48,922 nt of DNA. Origin: Pseudomonas sp. PA15(2017) (GTDB lineage: Bacteria; Pseudomonadota; Gammaproteobacteria; Pseudomonadales; Pseudomonadaceae). The notes beneath the pieces were generated by a model that was given only the letters and a program-made list of their open reading frames with translations, was not told the origin of the DNA and made no database searches. Made by a program: the position numbers and the translations under genes. The stretch is from assembly GCF_001945395.1 (NCBI RefSeq), contig NZ_MSXV01000034.1, positions 1-48,922 on the forward strand. Reading direction: 5' to 3'. Each line of letters opens with the position of its first letter. The first letter of the stretch is position 1. Positions 1 to 8,893 of the stretch are shown here, in pieces.

Positions 1-45
1 TGCTCACCTGAAAGGTTGGTCGCGACCTTTCGAATCGTACAAAAG

Positions 46-73
46 CAAACGCCCCGAACAATGTCGGGGCGTC
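46..73 (-). terminator. Rho-independent terminator of the PAS-GGDEF-EAL gene
   Basis: A perfect 9-bp stem (49-57 with 64-72, loop of 6) lies 63 bases past the stop of the minus-strand gene. Read on the minus strand, the stem is followed by a T-rich tract (positions 48 down to 41), as expected for an intrinsic terminator. Confidence 0.8.
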
Positions 74-135
74 TGATGGGATCACTACCTGCATCAGCGA
101 GTTTTCACACGCTCTGTCGCGGCGCCTTTTCCGTT

Positions 136-3060
136 TCAGTGAGGCAGGCGTTGCGCGCCGTTGCTGAGCAGGGCACGAAAGGCCGTCAGCGGCTGCGGGC
201 GGCTGAACAGATAGCCCTGGTAGCAGTTGCAGCCCTGGCTTTGCAGGAAGTCCAGTTGGCTCTGCTGTTCCACGCCCTCGGCGATGACCTCCAGGCCCAG
301 GCTGAGGCCGAGGGCCACCACCGCGCGGATGATTTCCGCGTCGCTCGGGTTGCTGGTGGCATCGCGCACGAACGATTGGTCGATCTTCAGCACGTCCACC
401 GGCAGGCGCTTGAGGTAGGTGAGCGACGAGTAGCCGGTGCCGAAGTCGTCCATGGCGAAGCTGACGCCCAGCTTGCGCAGGCGGTTCATCTTGGCGATGG
501 TGTCGTCAATGTCCTCGATGACGATGCCTTCGGTGATCTCCAGCTTGAGCATGCCCTGGGGCAGTTTGTTCTGGCGCAGGCAATGCTCTACCCGCTCGAC
601 GAAGTCGCCCTGGCGGAACTGCCGGGTGCTGATGTTCACGCACAGGCTGAAGCGCTCGTCGATGAGGCCGTCTTCTAGCAGCTGCGCGCAGGCGTGGCAG
701 GCTTCGACCATCACCCAGGCGCCGACTTCCAGAATCAGCCCGCTTTCCTCCAGCACGTGGATGAACAGTGCCGGTGACTGCTCGCCAAGCGTCGGATGGG
801 CCCAGCGCAGCAATGCTTCGGCACCGATGATCTGGTCGCTGCGGGCGTCCACCTGGGCCTGGAAATACAGTTCGAATTCACCCCGGCTCAGGGCGGTGCG
901 CAGCTCGTTTTCCAGGCGCAGGCGTTCGCTGGCCGCGTGCTGCATGGCGCCGTGGAACAGCTGAATGGCATTGCGGCCGGAATCCTTGGCGCGGTACAGG
1001 GCGATGTCGGCGCGCTTGAGCAGGTCGGCTGGCGTCTGGCCGTGGTCGGGGATCAGCGCGATGCCGATGCTCGGGGTGACCTGCAGGCGATGGCCTTCGA
1101 GCAGCATGGGCTCGCTGAGCAGGGTGCGCAGTTTCTCGGCGGCCTGGCCGGCCTGGCAGATGACTTCCTCGAACGTGCCCTCGATACCGGTCAGCAGCAC
1201 CACGAATTCATCGCCGCCCAGGCGCGCCACGGTGTCTTCCTCGCGCACGCTGACTTCCAGACGGGCGGTGATCAGCTTGAGCACCGCATCGCCGAATGGG
1301 TGGCCGAGCGAATCGTTGATGTGCTTGAAGTGGTCGAGGTCGAGAAACAACAGGGCGCCACGCAGCGCGTGGCGTTGCAGCAGGGCGATCTGCTGGGTCA
1401 GGCGATCCATCAGCAGGGCGCGATTGGGCAGGCTGGTCAGTGGGTCGTGGTAGGCCAGGTGCTGGATCTGCTGCTGGGCTGCCTTGAGTTCGCTGATGTC
1501 GCGGGCGGTGACCAGCAGGCATTGGGTGCTATCCAGCTCGATCGGCTCGAAGGAGATTTCCACTTCCAGGTGCTTGCCGTAGCGGTCGCGGCCGCTCATC
1601 TCGATGCGCTGAATGTGGCCTTCCTCGCGCAGGGTGTTGAGCAGGCGCTGACGCTGCTCCTCGTCGGGCCAGATGCCAACCTCGGTGGAGGTGCGACCGA
1701 TGACTTCATCGGCTTTGTAGCCTGTCAGGCGCGTGAAGCCGTCATTGATCTCGATGTAGCGGCCCGTGTCGCGGGTGGTGATGGTGATGGCGTCCGGGCT
1801 GGAGTGAAAGGCCTTGTAGAACTTCTCCTGGCTGGCCTTGAGCGCCGACTCGGCGCGCTGCTGCTCGGTGATGTCGCGAAACTTGCTGAGCACGCAGGGC
1901 TGGCCGGCCAGCTCCAGGCGACGGCATGACACGATGCAGCTCATCAGCCGGCCCTGTGGGTCGGTCAGGTCGATGCGTTCGTCGGTGAGGTCGGTGCCGC
2001 TGAGAATCTTCAGGCGCAGTGGCGAGTCCTCCGGCAGGGCCTGCCAGGGCGCGAGCTTGAAGATATTGCGCCCGGTGACTTCCGCCGGCCGCCAGCCGAA
2101 CGCCTGGGTGAACGCCGGATTGACCTCCAGAATGCGGCCTTCCGGCAGGGTGGTCACGCAGATCGGGTCGGGGCTGGCCTGGAAGACCAGGGCGAACTTG
2201 CGCTCCGAGGCCTGCAGGCGCTGCTCGCGCAGGGTGCGCTCGCTGGTGTCGATCATGATGCCGGTCATGCGCAGGGGCTGGCCCTGGGCGTCGCGGTGCA
2301 GCTTGGCGGTGCTTTCCAGGTAATGGGTCTGGCCGTTGGCGTGCACCGTACGGTAGGTCACCTGGGAGTCCTGGCCGTTATCGGGCAGCAGGTCGCGATA
2401 GGCCTGGCGCAGGACCTGGCGATCCGGCATGGGCACATGGACGAAGAAATCCGGGAAGCGGCCCTGGAAGGGTTCGTTCGCCAGCCCGTGCAGCACCGCA
2501 GCGCGTGGCGAGGCATACAGGGTGTCGCTGGGGATGTGCCAGTCCCAGGTACCCAGGTCGGCCGATTCGAGTGCCATGCGCAGGCGCTCCTGGCTATCGG
2601 CCAGGGCCTGTTCCTGCACGCGCTGGCGGTTGATGTCGCGCACCACGCCGAACATCCGGTTCTGGCCGCCTTCGCCAGCCTGCAGGCTGCCGGTGATCTC
2701 GATCCAGCGCAGGCTGCCGTCCGGCCATTGAATGCGGTGGCGGATCGGCTCGGCCGTGGGCGAGCCATCGATCACCGCCTGGAACAGGCGCAGCACTTCG
2801 CCGCGCTCCTCCTCGGGAATCAGCCCGATATAGTCGACCGGGGCGCTGAGCGGGCGGGTCGGGTCCAGACCGAATACCTTCTGGGCGCCACGCGACCAAC
2901 TGACCTCACCGGTGTCGACGTTCCAGAACCAGGCGCCAAGGCCGGCACCATTGAGGGCGGCCAATAGATGCTGGCTGTCGCGCCAGGTCTTCTCGAACTC
3001 GGCGGGGTCGAGTACCGGCACGTGGGGCAACGGTGGGCGTTTGTCGTTGGAGTTGCCCAT
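136..3060 (-). CDS. Four-PAS GGDEF-EAL cyclic-di-GMP signalling protein
   Basis: A 974-residue dual-domain c-di-GMP protein. There are about four N-terminal PAS/PAC sensor modules (roughly residues 25-145, 155-280, 285-400 and 410-525), then a GGDEF domain (about 530-700) and an EAL domain (about 715-965). The diguanylate cyclase signature GGDEF is intact at 615-619, with an inhibitory-site RxxD (REED, 606-609) five residues before it. The EAL motif is intact at 748-750, and a later DDFGTGYSS loop and KID motif are also conserved, so both enzymatic activities are plausible. No transmembrane helix is evident, so it is probably a cytosolic sensor of redox state, oxygen or a ligand through its PAS modules. 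The ATG at 3060 is preceded by a strong GAGGAAGGG ribosome binding site. Which activity dominates cannot be read from sequence. It is monocistronic, with terminator-like hairpins on both sides. Confidence 0.93.
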   Translation of the reverse strand: MGNSNDKRPPLPHVPVLDPAEFEKTWRDSQHLLAALNGAGLGAWFWNVDTGEVSWSRGAQKVFGLDPTRPLSAPVDYIGLIPEEERGEVLRLFQAVIDGSPTAEPIRHRIQWPDGSLRWIEITGSLQAGEGGQNRMFGVVRDINRQRVQEQALADSQERLRMALESADLGTWDWHIPSDTLYASPRAAVLHGLANEPFQGRFPDFFVHVPMPDRQVLRQAYRDLLPDNGQDSQVTYRTVHANGQTHYLESTAKLHRDAQGQPLRMTGIMIDTSERTLREQRLQASERKFALVFQASPDPICVTTLPEGRILEVNPAFTQAFGWRPAEVTGRNIFKLAPWQALPEDSPLRLKILSGTDLTDERIDLTDPQGRLMSCIVSCRRLELAGQPCVLSKFRDITEQQRAESALKASQEKFYKAFHSSPDAITITTRDTGRYIEINDGFTRLTGYKADEVIGRTSTEVGIWPDEEQRQRLLNTLREEGHIQRIEMSGRDRYGKHLEVEISFEPIELDSTQCLLVTARDISELKAAQQQIQHLAYHDPLTSLPNRALLMDRLTQQIALLQRHALRGALLFLDLDHFKHINDSLGHPFGDAVLKLITARLEVSVREEDTVARLGGDEFVVLLTGIEGTFEEVICQAGQAAEKLRTLLSEPMLLEGHRLQVTPSIGIALIPDHGQTPADLLKRADIALYRAKDSGRNAIQLFHGAMQHAASERLRLENELRTALSRGEFELYFQAQVDARSDQIIGAEALLRWAHPTLGEQSPALFIHVLEESGLILEVGAWVMVEACHACAQLLEDGLIDERFSLCVNISTRQFRQGDFVERVEHCLRQNKLPQGMLKLEITEGIVIEDIDDTIAKMNRLRKLGVSFAMDDFGTGYSSLTYLKRLPVDVLKIDQSFVRDATSNPSDAEIIRAVVALGLSLGLEVIAEGVEQQSQLDFLQSQGCNCYQGYLFSRPQPLTAFRALLSNGAQRLPH

Positions 3061-3075
3061 TGACCCTTCCTCTAC

Positions 3076-3104
3076 AAAAGCCCGGCGAGGCGGACAGCCG
3101 GGCT
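3076..3104 (-). terminator. Probable terminator of the LysR gene
   Basis: A perfect 8-bp stem (3079-3086 with 3097-3104, loop of 10) lies downstream of the LysR stop codon. On the minus strand it is followed by a short TTTT run. It also sits just upstream of the start of the next minus-strand gene, so it separates the two transcripts. Confidence 0.6.
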
Positions 3105-3125
3105 ATTGGCGCATGTACAGCATGA

Positions 3126-3146
3126 ATGCCGGCAGATGGCCGGCAT
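3126..3146. other. Second hairpin behind the LysR gene
   Basis: A perfect 8-bp inverted repeat (3126-3133 with 3139-3146) has a 5-base loop and ends only 5 bases past the LysR stop. It lacks a T-run and probably acts with the next hairpin or stabilises the 3' end of the message. Confidence 0.5.
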
Positions 3147-3151
3147 GGCTG

Positions 3152-4057
3152 TCACGTTAGCTGCTGCCCCGGCGCTAAAGCAAGACTGTCGCGATGACTG
3201 TCGAGCAGTTGCATGAAGGCCCTGGCGGCGTTCGACAGGGTGCGCTCGGTGTGCACGATGTAACCGAGCTGACGCGACAGCTGGATGCCGGGCAGCGGCA
3301 GGCGCGCCACCTGTTCGTCGAGCATGGTGCGCGGCAGCACGCTCCAGGCCAGACCAATGGAAACCATCATCTTGATGGTCTCCAGGTAGTTGGTGCTCAT
3401 GGCGATGTTGGGCGTCAGGTCCTCGGCTTCGAACAGGCGCTGGACGATGTGGTGGGTGAAGGTGTTGCCGCCGGGAAATACCGCGGGGTGCAGGGCCACG
3501 TCGGCGAGGGTCACGCCCGTGCCCTGAGCCAGTGGATGCTCGGGGGCGGTGACGAAGTCCAGCGGGTCGTTCCACACCGGTACGGCACGCACCGGGTCGC
3601 GGGTGTCCGGGGCCAGGGTGATCACCGCCAGCTCGGCACGACCGTGGAACACTTCGTCGTAGGCCACTTCCGAGTCGAGGAACTGGATATCCAGCGCCAC
3701 CTGCGGGTGGGCTCGGGTAAAGGCGCGCAGCAGCGGTGGCAGGCGGTGCAGGCCGATGTGGTGACTGGTGGCGAGAGTCAGTCGCCCGGTGATCTCGCCG
3801 TTGAGGTTGGTCAGCGCCCGGCGGGTGTCCTCCAGTACGTTGAGGATCTGATAGGCGCGTGGCAGCAGGGCGCGGCCGGCTTCGGTCAGGCTCACCTCAC
3901 GGCCCAGCCGGTCGAACAGGCGCACGCGCAGTTGCTGCTCCAGGCTGGCGATACGTTTGCTAACCGCCGGCTGGGTCAAGTGCAGGCGTATGGCGGCTTC
4001 GGAGAAGCTGCCGAGTTCGGCGATGGCGATGAAGGCGTTGAGCGTGGCGAGATCCAT
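3152..4057 (-). CDS. LysR-family transcriptional regulator divergent from leuC
   Basis: A 301-residue LysR-type regulator. The N-terminal winged helix-turn-helix (about residues 1-60, FIAIAELGSFSEAAIRLHLT then QPAVSKRIASLEQQL) is textbook, followed by a periplasmic-binding-protein-like effector domain (about 90-295). It is transcribed away from leuC, the usual LysR layout in which the regulator controls both itself and the divergent gene. A T-N11-A interrupted palindrome and a 10-bp perfect palindrome lie in the gap. In Pseudomonas a LysR gene beside leuC is a conserved arrangement. Control of leucine biosynthesis is inferred from position, and the effector is unknown. The ATG at 4057 matches the usual family start. 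Confidence 0.9.
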   Translation of the reverse strand: MDLATLNAFIAIAELGSFSEAAIRLHLTQPAVSKRIASLEQQLRVRLFDRLGREVSLTEAGRALLPRAYQILNVLEDTRRALTNLNGEITGRLTLATSHHIGLHRLPPLLRAFTRAHPQVALDIQFLDSEVAYDEVFHGRAELAVITLAPDTRDPVRAVPVWNDPLDFVTAPEHPLAQGTGVTLADVALHPAVFPGGNTFTHHIVQRLFEAEDLTPNIAMSTNYLETIKMMVSIGLAWSVLPRTMLDEQVARLPLPGIQLSRQLGYIVHTERTLSNAARAFMQLLDSHRDSLALAPGQQLT

Positions 4058-4095
4058 GGGCGTTTCCGGTAGCGGTGCAGGGCGATAAACGTTGA

Positions 4096-4120
4096 TGCTA
4101 TAGCAATTCCGGTTGGGAAT
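4096..4120. promoter_or_regulatory. Candidate LysR operator between the LysR gene and leuC
   Basis: A perfect 10-bp palindrome TGCTATAGCA (4096-4105) abuts ATTCC-N5-GGAAT (4106-4120). The second element contains a T-N11-A box (T at 4107, A at 4119), the classical LysR recognition pattern, and lies 39 bases upstream of the regulator's own start. Confidence 0.5.
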
Positions 4121-4231
4121 CTTCTGGATGAAAAATATGAATTTGAGTTATTCGCCAGCCGCGCATAGCATTCTCCCCATAAGCCAAGGGGCTATTGCCC
4201 AGGCATAGAAATAACCGTGAGGTACAGGCTG

Positions 4232-5659
4232 ATGATTGGCAAAACGCTCTACGACAAGTTGTGGGACATGCATGAAGTGAAGCGCCGCGACGACGGTTCT
4301 TCGCTGATCTACATCGACCGCCACATTCTTCACGAAGTGACGTCGCCCCAGGCCTTCGAGGGCCTGCGCCTGGCGAGCCGCAAGCCGTGGCGCATCGATG
4401 CCAACATCGCCACGCCGGACCACAACGTACCGACCACCCGCGCCGAGCGCCTCGGGGGCCTCGACGCCATCGCCGATGAAGTCTCGCGCATTCAGGTCAA
4501 GACCCTGGACGAGAACTGCGACGACTTCGGCATCCTCGAATTCAAGATGAACGACGTGCGCCAGGGCATCGTCCACGTGGTCGGCCCGGAGCAGGGCGCC
4601 ACCCTGCCGGGCATGACCGTGGTCTGCGGCGATTCGCATACCTCCACCCATGGCGCCTTCGGCGCGCTGGCCCACGGCATCGGCACCTCGGAAGTCGAGC
4701 ATGTGCTCGCCACCCAGTGCCTGGTCGCCAAGAAGATGAAGAACATGCAGGTGCGCGTCGAAGGCAAATTGCCGTTCGGCGTGACCGCCAAGGACATCGT
4801 GCTCGCGGTGATCGGCAAGATCGGCACTGCCGGTGGCAACGGCCACGCCCTGGAATTCGCCGGCAGCGCGATCCGCGACCTGTCCCTGGAAGGGCGCATG
4901 ACCATCTGCAACATGTCCATCGAGGCCGGTGCCCGCGTCGGCCTGGTGGCGGTCGACGAAAAAACCATCGCCTACGTCAAGGACCGCCCGTTCGCCCCCA
5001 AGGACGAGCATTGGGAGCAGGCCGTGGCGGTATGGCGTGACCTGATGTCCGACGCCGATGCGCACTTCGACACCGTGGTCGAGCTGCGTGCCGAAGACAT
5101 CAAGCCGCAGGTCAGCTGGGGTACCTCGCCCGAGATGGTCTTGGCCGTCGACCAGAACGTGCCGGACCCGGCTCGCGAAAGCGACCCGGTGAAGAAGGAT
5201 TCGATCACCCGCGCCCTCAAATACATGGGCCTGGCCGCCAACCAGCCGATCACCGCTATTCAGCTCGATCGCGTGTTCATCGGCTCGTGCACCAACTCGC
5301 GTATCGAAGACCTGCGTGCGGCCGCGGAAGTGGCCAAGGGCCGCAAGGTCGCCGCCACCGTCAAGCAGGCGCTGGTGGTGCCGGGCTCGGGTCTGGTCAA
5401 GGCTCAGGCGGAAAGCGAAGGGCTGGACAAGATCTTCATCGAAGCCGGTTTCGAATGGCGTGAGCCGGGCTGCTCCATGTGCCTGGCGATGAACCCGGAC
5501 AAGCTGGGCAGTGGCGAGCATTGCGCCTCGACCTCCAACCGCAACTTCGAAGGCCGTCAGGGCGCTGGTGGTCGTACCCACCTGGTGAGCCCGGCCATGG
5601 CCGCCGCTGCCGCGGTGACCGGCCGTTTCATCGACGTGCGCGAATTGATCCAGGCCTGA
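4232..5659 (+). CDS. leuC: 3-isopropylmalate dehydratase large subunit
   Basis: The large subunit of isopropylmalate isomerase interconverts 2- and 3-isopropylmalate in leucine biosynthesis as a cytosolic [4Fe-4S] enzyme with LeuD. The 475 residues fit the family length. The three cluster-ligand cysteines are visible in [13 protein letters not shown] and [14 protein letters not shown], and the C-terminal [11 protein letters not shown] motif is intact. I start it at ATG 4232 ([11 protein letters not shown], the family N-terminus, behind GAGGTACAGG) rather than the in-frame GTG at 4217, which has no ribosome binding site. It is the first gene of the leu block, with leuD 11 bases downstream, and probably responds to the divergent LysR regulator. 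Confidence 0.97.
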   Translation: MIGKTLYDKLWDMHEVKRRDDGSSLIYIDRHILHEVTSPQAFEGLRLASRKPWRIDANIATPDHNVPTTRAERLGGLDAIADEVSRIQVKTLDENCDDFGILEFKMNDVRQGIVHVVGPEQGATLPGMTVVCGDSHTSTHGAFGALAHGIGTSEVEHVLATQCLVAKKMKNMQVRVEGKLPFGVTAKDIVLAVIGKIGTAGGNGHALEFAGSAIRDLSLEGRMTICNMSIEAGARVGLVAVDEKTIAYVKDRPFAPKDEHWEQAVAVWRDLMSDADAHFDTVVELRAEDIKPQVSWGTSPEMVLAVDQNVPDPARESDPVKKDSITRALKYMGLAANQPITAIQLDRVFIGSCTNSRIEDLRAAAEVAKGRKVAATVKQALVVPGSGLVKAQAESEGLDKIFIEAGFEWREPGCSMCLAMNPDKLGSGEHCASTSNRNFEGRQGAGGRTHLVSPAMAAAAAVTGRFIDVRELIQA

Positions 5660-5670
5660 GGAGAGAGATG

Positions 5671-6318
5671 ATGAAAGCCTTTACCCAACATACCGGCCTG
5701 GTCTGCCCGCTCGACCGCGCCAATGTCGACACCGACCAGATCATTCCCAAGCAGTTCTTGAAGTCGATCAAGCGCACCGGTTTCGGCCCCAACCTGTTCG
5801 ACGAGTGGCGTTACCTGGATGTCGGTCAACCGAACCAGGACAACTCCAACCGCCCGATCAACAAGGATTTCGTGCTCAACTTCCCGCGCTATCAGGGCGC
5901 CAGCGTGCTGCTGGCCCGTGAGAACTTCGGTTGCGGCTCGAGCCGCGAGCACGCGCCCTGGGCGCTGGACGAGTACGGTTTTCGCACCGTGATCGCGCCG
6001 AGCTTCGCCGATATCTTCTTCAACAACAGCTTCAAGAACGGCCTGCTGCCGATCATTCTCAAGGCCGAAGAAGTCGATGCGCTGTTCGAGCAGGCCGAAG
6101 CCACCGAGGGTTACCAGCTGACCGTCGACCTCGAGGCGCAGACCGTAACCCGTCCCGATGGCGTGCAGTCCGGCTTCGAAATCGACGCCTTCCGCAAGCA
6201 CTGCCTGCTCAACGGCCTGGACGACATCGGCCTGACCCTGCAGGACGCCGAAGCGATTCACAGCTTCGAAACCGGCTACCGGCAGCGTCAGCCCTGGTTG
6301 TTTGGCGTCGTCAGGTAA
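5671..6318 (+). CDS. leuD: 3-isopropylmalate dehydratase small subunit
   Basis: The 215-residue small subunit of isopropylmalate isomerase supplies the swivelling domain that completes the LeuC active site. The conserved [15 protein letters not shown] stretch near the N-terminus and the [13 protein letters not shown] loop (substrate specificity and arginine contact) are intact. Two consecutive ATG codons occur at 5668 and 5671 behind GAGGAGAGAG. I use the second, which gives the family N-terminus [16 protein letters not shown]; the first would add only one Met. It is translationally close to leuC. The 196-base gap to leuB carries no convincing gene. Confidence 0.96.
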   Translation: MKAFTQHTGLVCPLDRANVDTDQIIPKQFLKSIKRTGFGPNLFDEWRYLDVGQPNQDNSNRPINKDFVLNFPRYQGASVLLARENFGCGSSREHAPWALDEYGFRTVIAPSFADIFFNNSFKNGLLPIILKAEEVDALFEQAEATEGYQLTVDLEAQTVTRPDGVQSGFEIDAFRKHCLLNGLDDIGLTLQDAEAIHSFETGYRQRQPWLFGVVR

Positions 6319-6514
6319 ATCGGCCGCGCCAACTGGTGGCGTGGAAAGAAAAGGTTACGTGTTATCAGCGAATGGGCCCGTAGCGCCTTGACCCCGCCCT
6401 GATGGACGCCGAACATGGCGCCCCTCGCAGCAGGGTGATGGCCACGGGCCTGTTCGGGTTTTCACAGGTCGCGCACGGCAAGGCCGGCGATCCGAACGTA
6501 ATGAAGGAAAACGT

Positions 6515-7597
6515 ATGAGCAAGCAGATTCTGGTTCTTCCCGGCGACGGCATCGGCCCTGAAATCATGGCCGAAGCGGTCAAGGTGCTGCGCCTGGCCAA
6601 CGACAAGTTCGCCCTGGATGTCGAGCTGTCGTTCGACGAGCTGGGCGGCGCCGCCGTGGACAAGTACGGTGTACCGCTGGCCGACGAAACCCTCGAGCGC
6701 GCCCGCGCGGCCGATGCCGTGCTGCTCGGCGCCGTGGGCGGCCCGAAGTGGGACAAGATAGACCCGGCCATCCGCCCCGAGCGCGGCTTGCTGAAGATCC
6801 GCTCGCAGCTTGGCCTGTTCGCCAACCTGCGTCCGGCCATTCTCTACCTGCAACTGGCCGACGCGTCCTCGCTGAAGCCGGACGTGGTGGCGGGCCTGGA
6901 CATCCTCATCGTCCGTGAGCTGACCGGCGGCATCTATTTCGGCCAGCCGCGCGAGAGCAAAGTGCTCGACAATGGCGAGCGCATGGCTTATGACACGCTG
7001 CCCTACAGCGAGAGCGAGATCCGTCGCATCGCCAAGGTCGGCTTCGACATGGCCCGCGTGCGCGGCAACAAGCTGTGCTCGGTGGACAAGGCCAACGTGC
7101 TGGCTTCCAGCCAACTATGGCGCGCGGTGGTCGAGGAAGTCGCCAAGGACTACCCGGACGTCGAGCTGAGCCACATGTACGTCGACAATGCCGCCATGCA
7201 ACTGGTGCGTGCGCCCAAGCAGTTCGATGTGATGGTCACCGACAACATGTTCGGCGACATCCTCTCCGACGAAGCCTCGATGCTCACCGGGTCGATCGGC
7301 ATGTTGCCGTCGGCGTCGCTGGATGCCAACAACAAGGGCATGTACGAGCCGTGCCACGGTTCGGCGCCGGATATCGCCGGGCAGGGCATTGCCAACCCGC
7401 TGGCGACCATCCTGTCGGTGTCCATGATGCTGCGTTACAGCTTCAACCAGACCCAGGCGGCCGACGCCATCGAGCTGGCGGTCAGCCGCGTGCTCGATCA
7501 GGGCCTGCGTACCGGCGACATCCACTCGGCGGGTACGACCAAGGTCGGCACGGCGGCAATGGGTGATGCGGTAGTCGAAGCGCTGCGTAGTCTGTAA
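6515..7597 (+). CDS. leuB: 3-isopropylmalate dehydrogenase
   Basis: This NAD-dependent enzyme oxidatively decarboxylates 3-isopropylmalate to 2-ketoisocaproate. The 360 residues match the family. Visible motifs are the N-terminal PGDGIGPEI loop, the substrate arginines in [30 protein letters not shown], the catalytic Tyr and Lys in ERMAYDTL and [10 protein letters not shown], and the metal-binding [13 protein letters not shown] segment. The ATG at 6515 follows GAAGGAAAA. It is preceded by 196 bases without a gene, so it may be read from leuCD or from its own promoter. A modest GC hairpin separates it from asd. Confidence 0.97.
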   Translation: MSKQILVLPGDGIGPEIMAEAVKVLRLANDKFALDVELSFDELGGAAVDKYGVPLADETLERARAADAVLLGAVGGPKWDKIDPAIRPERGLLKIRSQLGLFANLRPAILYLQLADASSLKPDVVAGLDILIVRELTGGIYFGQPRESKVLDNGERMAYDTLPYSESEIRRIAKVGFDMARVRGNKLCSVDKANVLASSQLWRAVVEEVAKDYPDVELSHMYVDNAAMQLVRAPKQFDVMVTDNMFGDILSDEASMLTGSIGMLPSASLDANNKGMYEPCHGSAPDIAGQGIANPLATILSVSMMLRYSFNQTQAADAIELAVSRVLDQGLRTGDIHSAGTTKVGTAAMGDAVVEALRSL

Positions 7598-7603
7598 TCT
7601 TCC

Positions 7604-7629
7604 AGGCCGCCGGGAATTGGCGGCGGTCT
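7604..7629 (+). terminator. Weak hairpin between leuB and asd
   Basis: An 8-bp stem with one G-T pair (7604-7611 with 7622-7629, loop of 10) lies 7 bases after the leuB stop. Only GTT follows, with no real T-run, so this is at best a partial terminator. Confidence 0.35.
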
Positions 7630-7650
7630 GTTCATATAGGTGTAGTGGTT

Positions 7651-8763
7651 ATGAAACGTGTAGGTCTTATCGGTTGGCGGGGCATGGTTGGTTCCGTGCT
7701 CATGCAGCGCATGCTGGAAGAACAGGATTTCGATCTGATCGAACCGGTATTCTTCACCACTTCCAATGTGGGCGGTCAGGGGCCGGCCATTGGCAAGGAA
7801 ACCGAAGCGCTCAAGGATGCCTACAGCATCGACGAGCTCAAAGGCCTGGACGTGATCCTCACCTGCCAGGGTGGCGACTACACCAGTGAAGTCTTCCCCA
7901 AGCTGCGCGAAGCCGGCTGGAAGGGCTACTGGATCGATGCGGCGTCCTCGCTGCGCATGGCCGACGACGCGGTGATCGTGCTCGACCCGGTCAACCGCAA
8001 GGTCATCGACCACGCGCTGGACGCCGGCACCAAGAATTACATCGGCGGCAACTGCACCGTCAGCCTGATGCTGATGGCCCTCGGCGGCCTGTACGAAGCC
8101 GGCCTGGTCGAGTGGATGAGTGCCATGACCTACCAGGCGGCCTCCGGCGCCGGCGCCCAGAACATGCGCGAGCTGATCAAGCAGATGGGCACCATCAACG
8201 CCACCGTGGCCGATGAACTGGCCGACCCGGCCAGCGCCATCCTCGACATCGACCGCAAGGTGGCCGAGGCCATGCGCGGTGATGCCTTCCCGGTCGACAA
8301 CTTCGGCGTGCCGCTGGCCGGCAGCCTGATCCCCTACATCGACAAGGAACTGCCCAATGGGCAGAGCCGCGAAGAGTGGAAGGCCCAGGCCGAGACCAAC
8401 AAGATCCTCGGTCGCTTCAAGAGCCCGATCCCGGTGGATGGCATCTGCGTGCGCGTCGGCGCCATGCGTTGCCACAGCCAGGCGCTGACCATCAAGCTCA
8501 ACAAGGACGTGCCGCTGTCGGACATCGAAGGCCTGATCAGCCAGCACAACCCCTGGGTCAAGCTGGTGCCGAACCACCGCGAAGCCAGCATCCGCGAGCT
8601 CGGCCCGACGGCGGTGACCGGTACCCTGAGCGTACCGGTCGGCCGCCTGCGCAAGCTCAACATGGGTTCGCAGTATCTGGGCGCCTTCACCGTGGGCGAC
8701 CAACTGCTGTGGGGCGCCGCCGAGCCGCTGCGCCGCATGCTGCGTATCCTGCTGGAGCGCTGA
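7651..8763 (+). CDS. asd: Aspartate-semialdehyde dehydrogenase
   Basis: This enzyme reduces aspartyl phosphate with NADPH to aspartate semialdehyde, the branch point to lysine/diaminopimelate, threonine and methionine. The protein has 370 residues and the Gram-negative (E. coli-like) architecture. It shows the N-terminal nucleotide loop GWRGMVGSV, the catalytic Cys135 in [15 protein letters not shown], and a catalytic His at about 275 in [13 protein letters not shown] start it at ATG 7651 ([11 protein letters not shown]), the family start; the in-frame GTG at 7645 would only add two residues. A strong hairpin terminator follows, so the next gene probably has its own promoter. Confidence 0.97.
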   Translation: MKRVGLIGWRGMVGSVLMQRMLEEQDFDLIEPVFFTTSNVGGQGPAIGKETEALKDAYSIDELKGLDVILTCQGGDYTSEVFPKLREAGWKGYWIDAASSLRMADDAVIVLDPVNRKVIDHALDAGTKNYIGGNCTVSLMLMALGGLYEAGLVEWMSAMTYQAASGAGAQNMRELIKQMGTINATVADELADPASAILDIDRKVAEAMRGDAFPVDNFGVPLAGSLIPYIDKELPNGQSREEWKAQAETNKILGRFKSPIPVDGICVRVGAMRCHSQALTIKLNKDVPLSDIEGLISQHNPWVKLVPNHREASIRELGPTAVTGTLSVPVGRLRKLNMGSQYLGAFTVGDQLLWGAAEPLRRMLRILLER

Positions 8764-8788
8764 TACACCACCGGCGCGCAGCCAGTGG

Positions 8789-8845
8789 AGAGGGGCGGGT
8801 AGAGGGTGATCGCTTGCGATTGCCGTCGCCCGCCCCTCTGCTTTT
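8789..8845 (+). terminator. Terminator after asd
   Basis: A perfect 11-bp GC-rich stem (8789-8799 with 8829-8839) encloses a loop that holds its own small ATCGC/GCGAT hairpin. It is followed by GCTTTT. Confidence 0.7.
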
Positions 8846-8893
8846 CGGTAGAGTGCCGGGTCTGTTTCAGCTACCCAGCGTCAGGCTCCCTTC

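Noticed and set aside
4137..4208. 23-codon frame [20 protein letters not shown]... before leuC, possible leader peptide
   Set aside because: Only two Leu codons, no leucine run, no terminator/antiterminator pair and a weak ribosome binding site, so attenuation is not supported.
4148..5581. Long minus-strand frame of 477 residues across leuC
   Set aside because: A codon-bias shadow of leuC in GC-rich DNA: no family resemblance, His/Gly/Val-rich composition typical of antisense frames.
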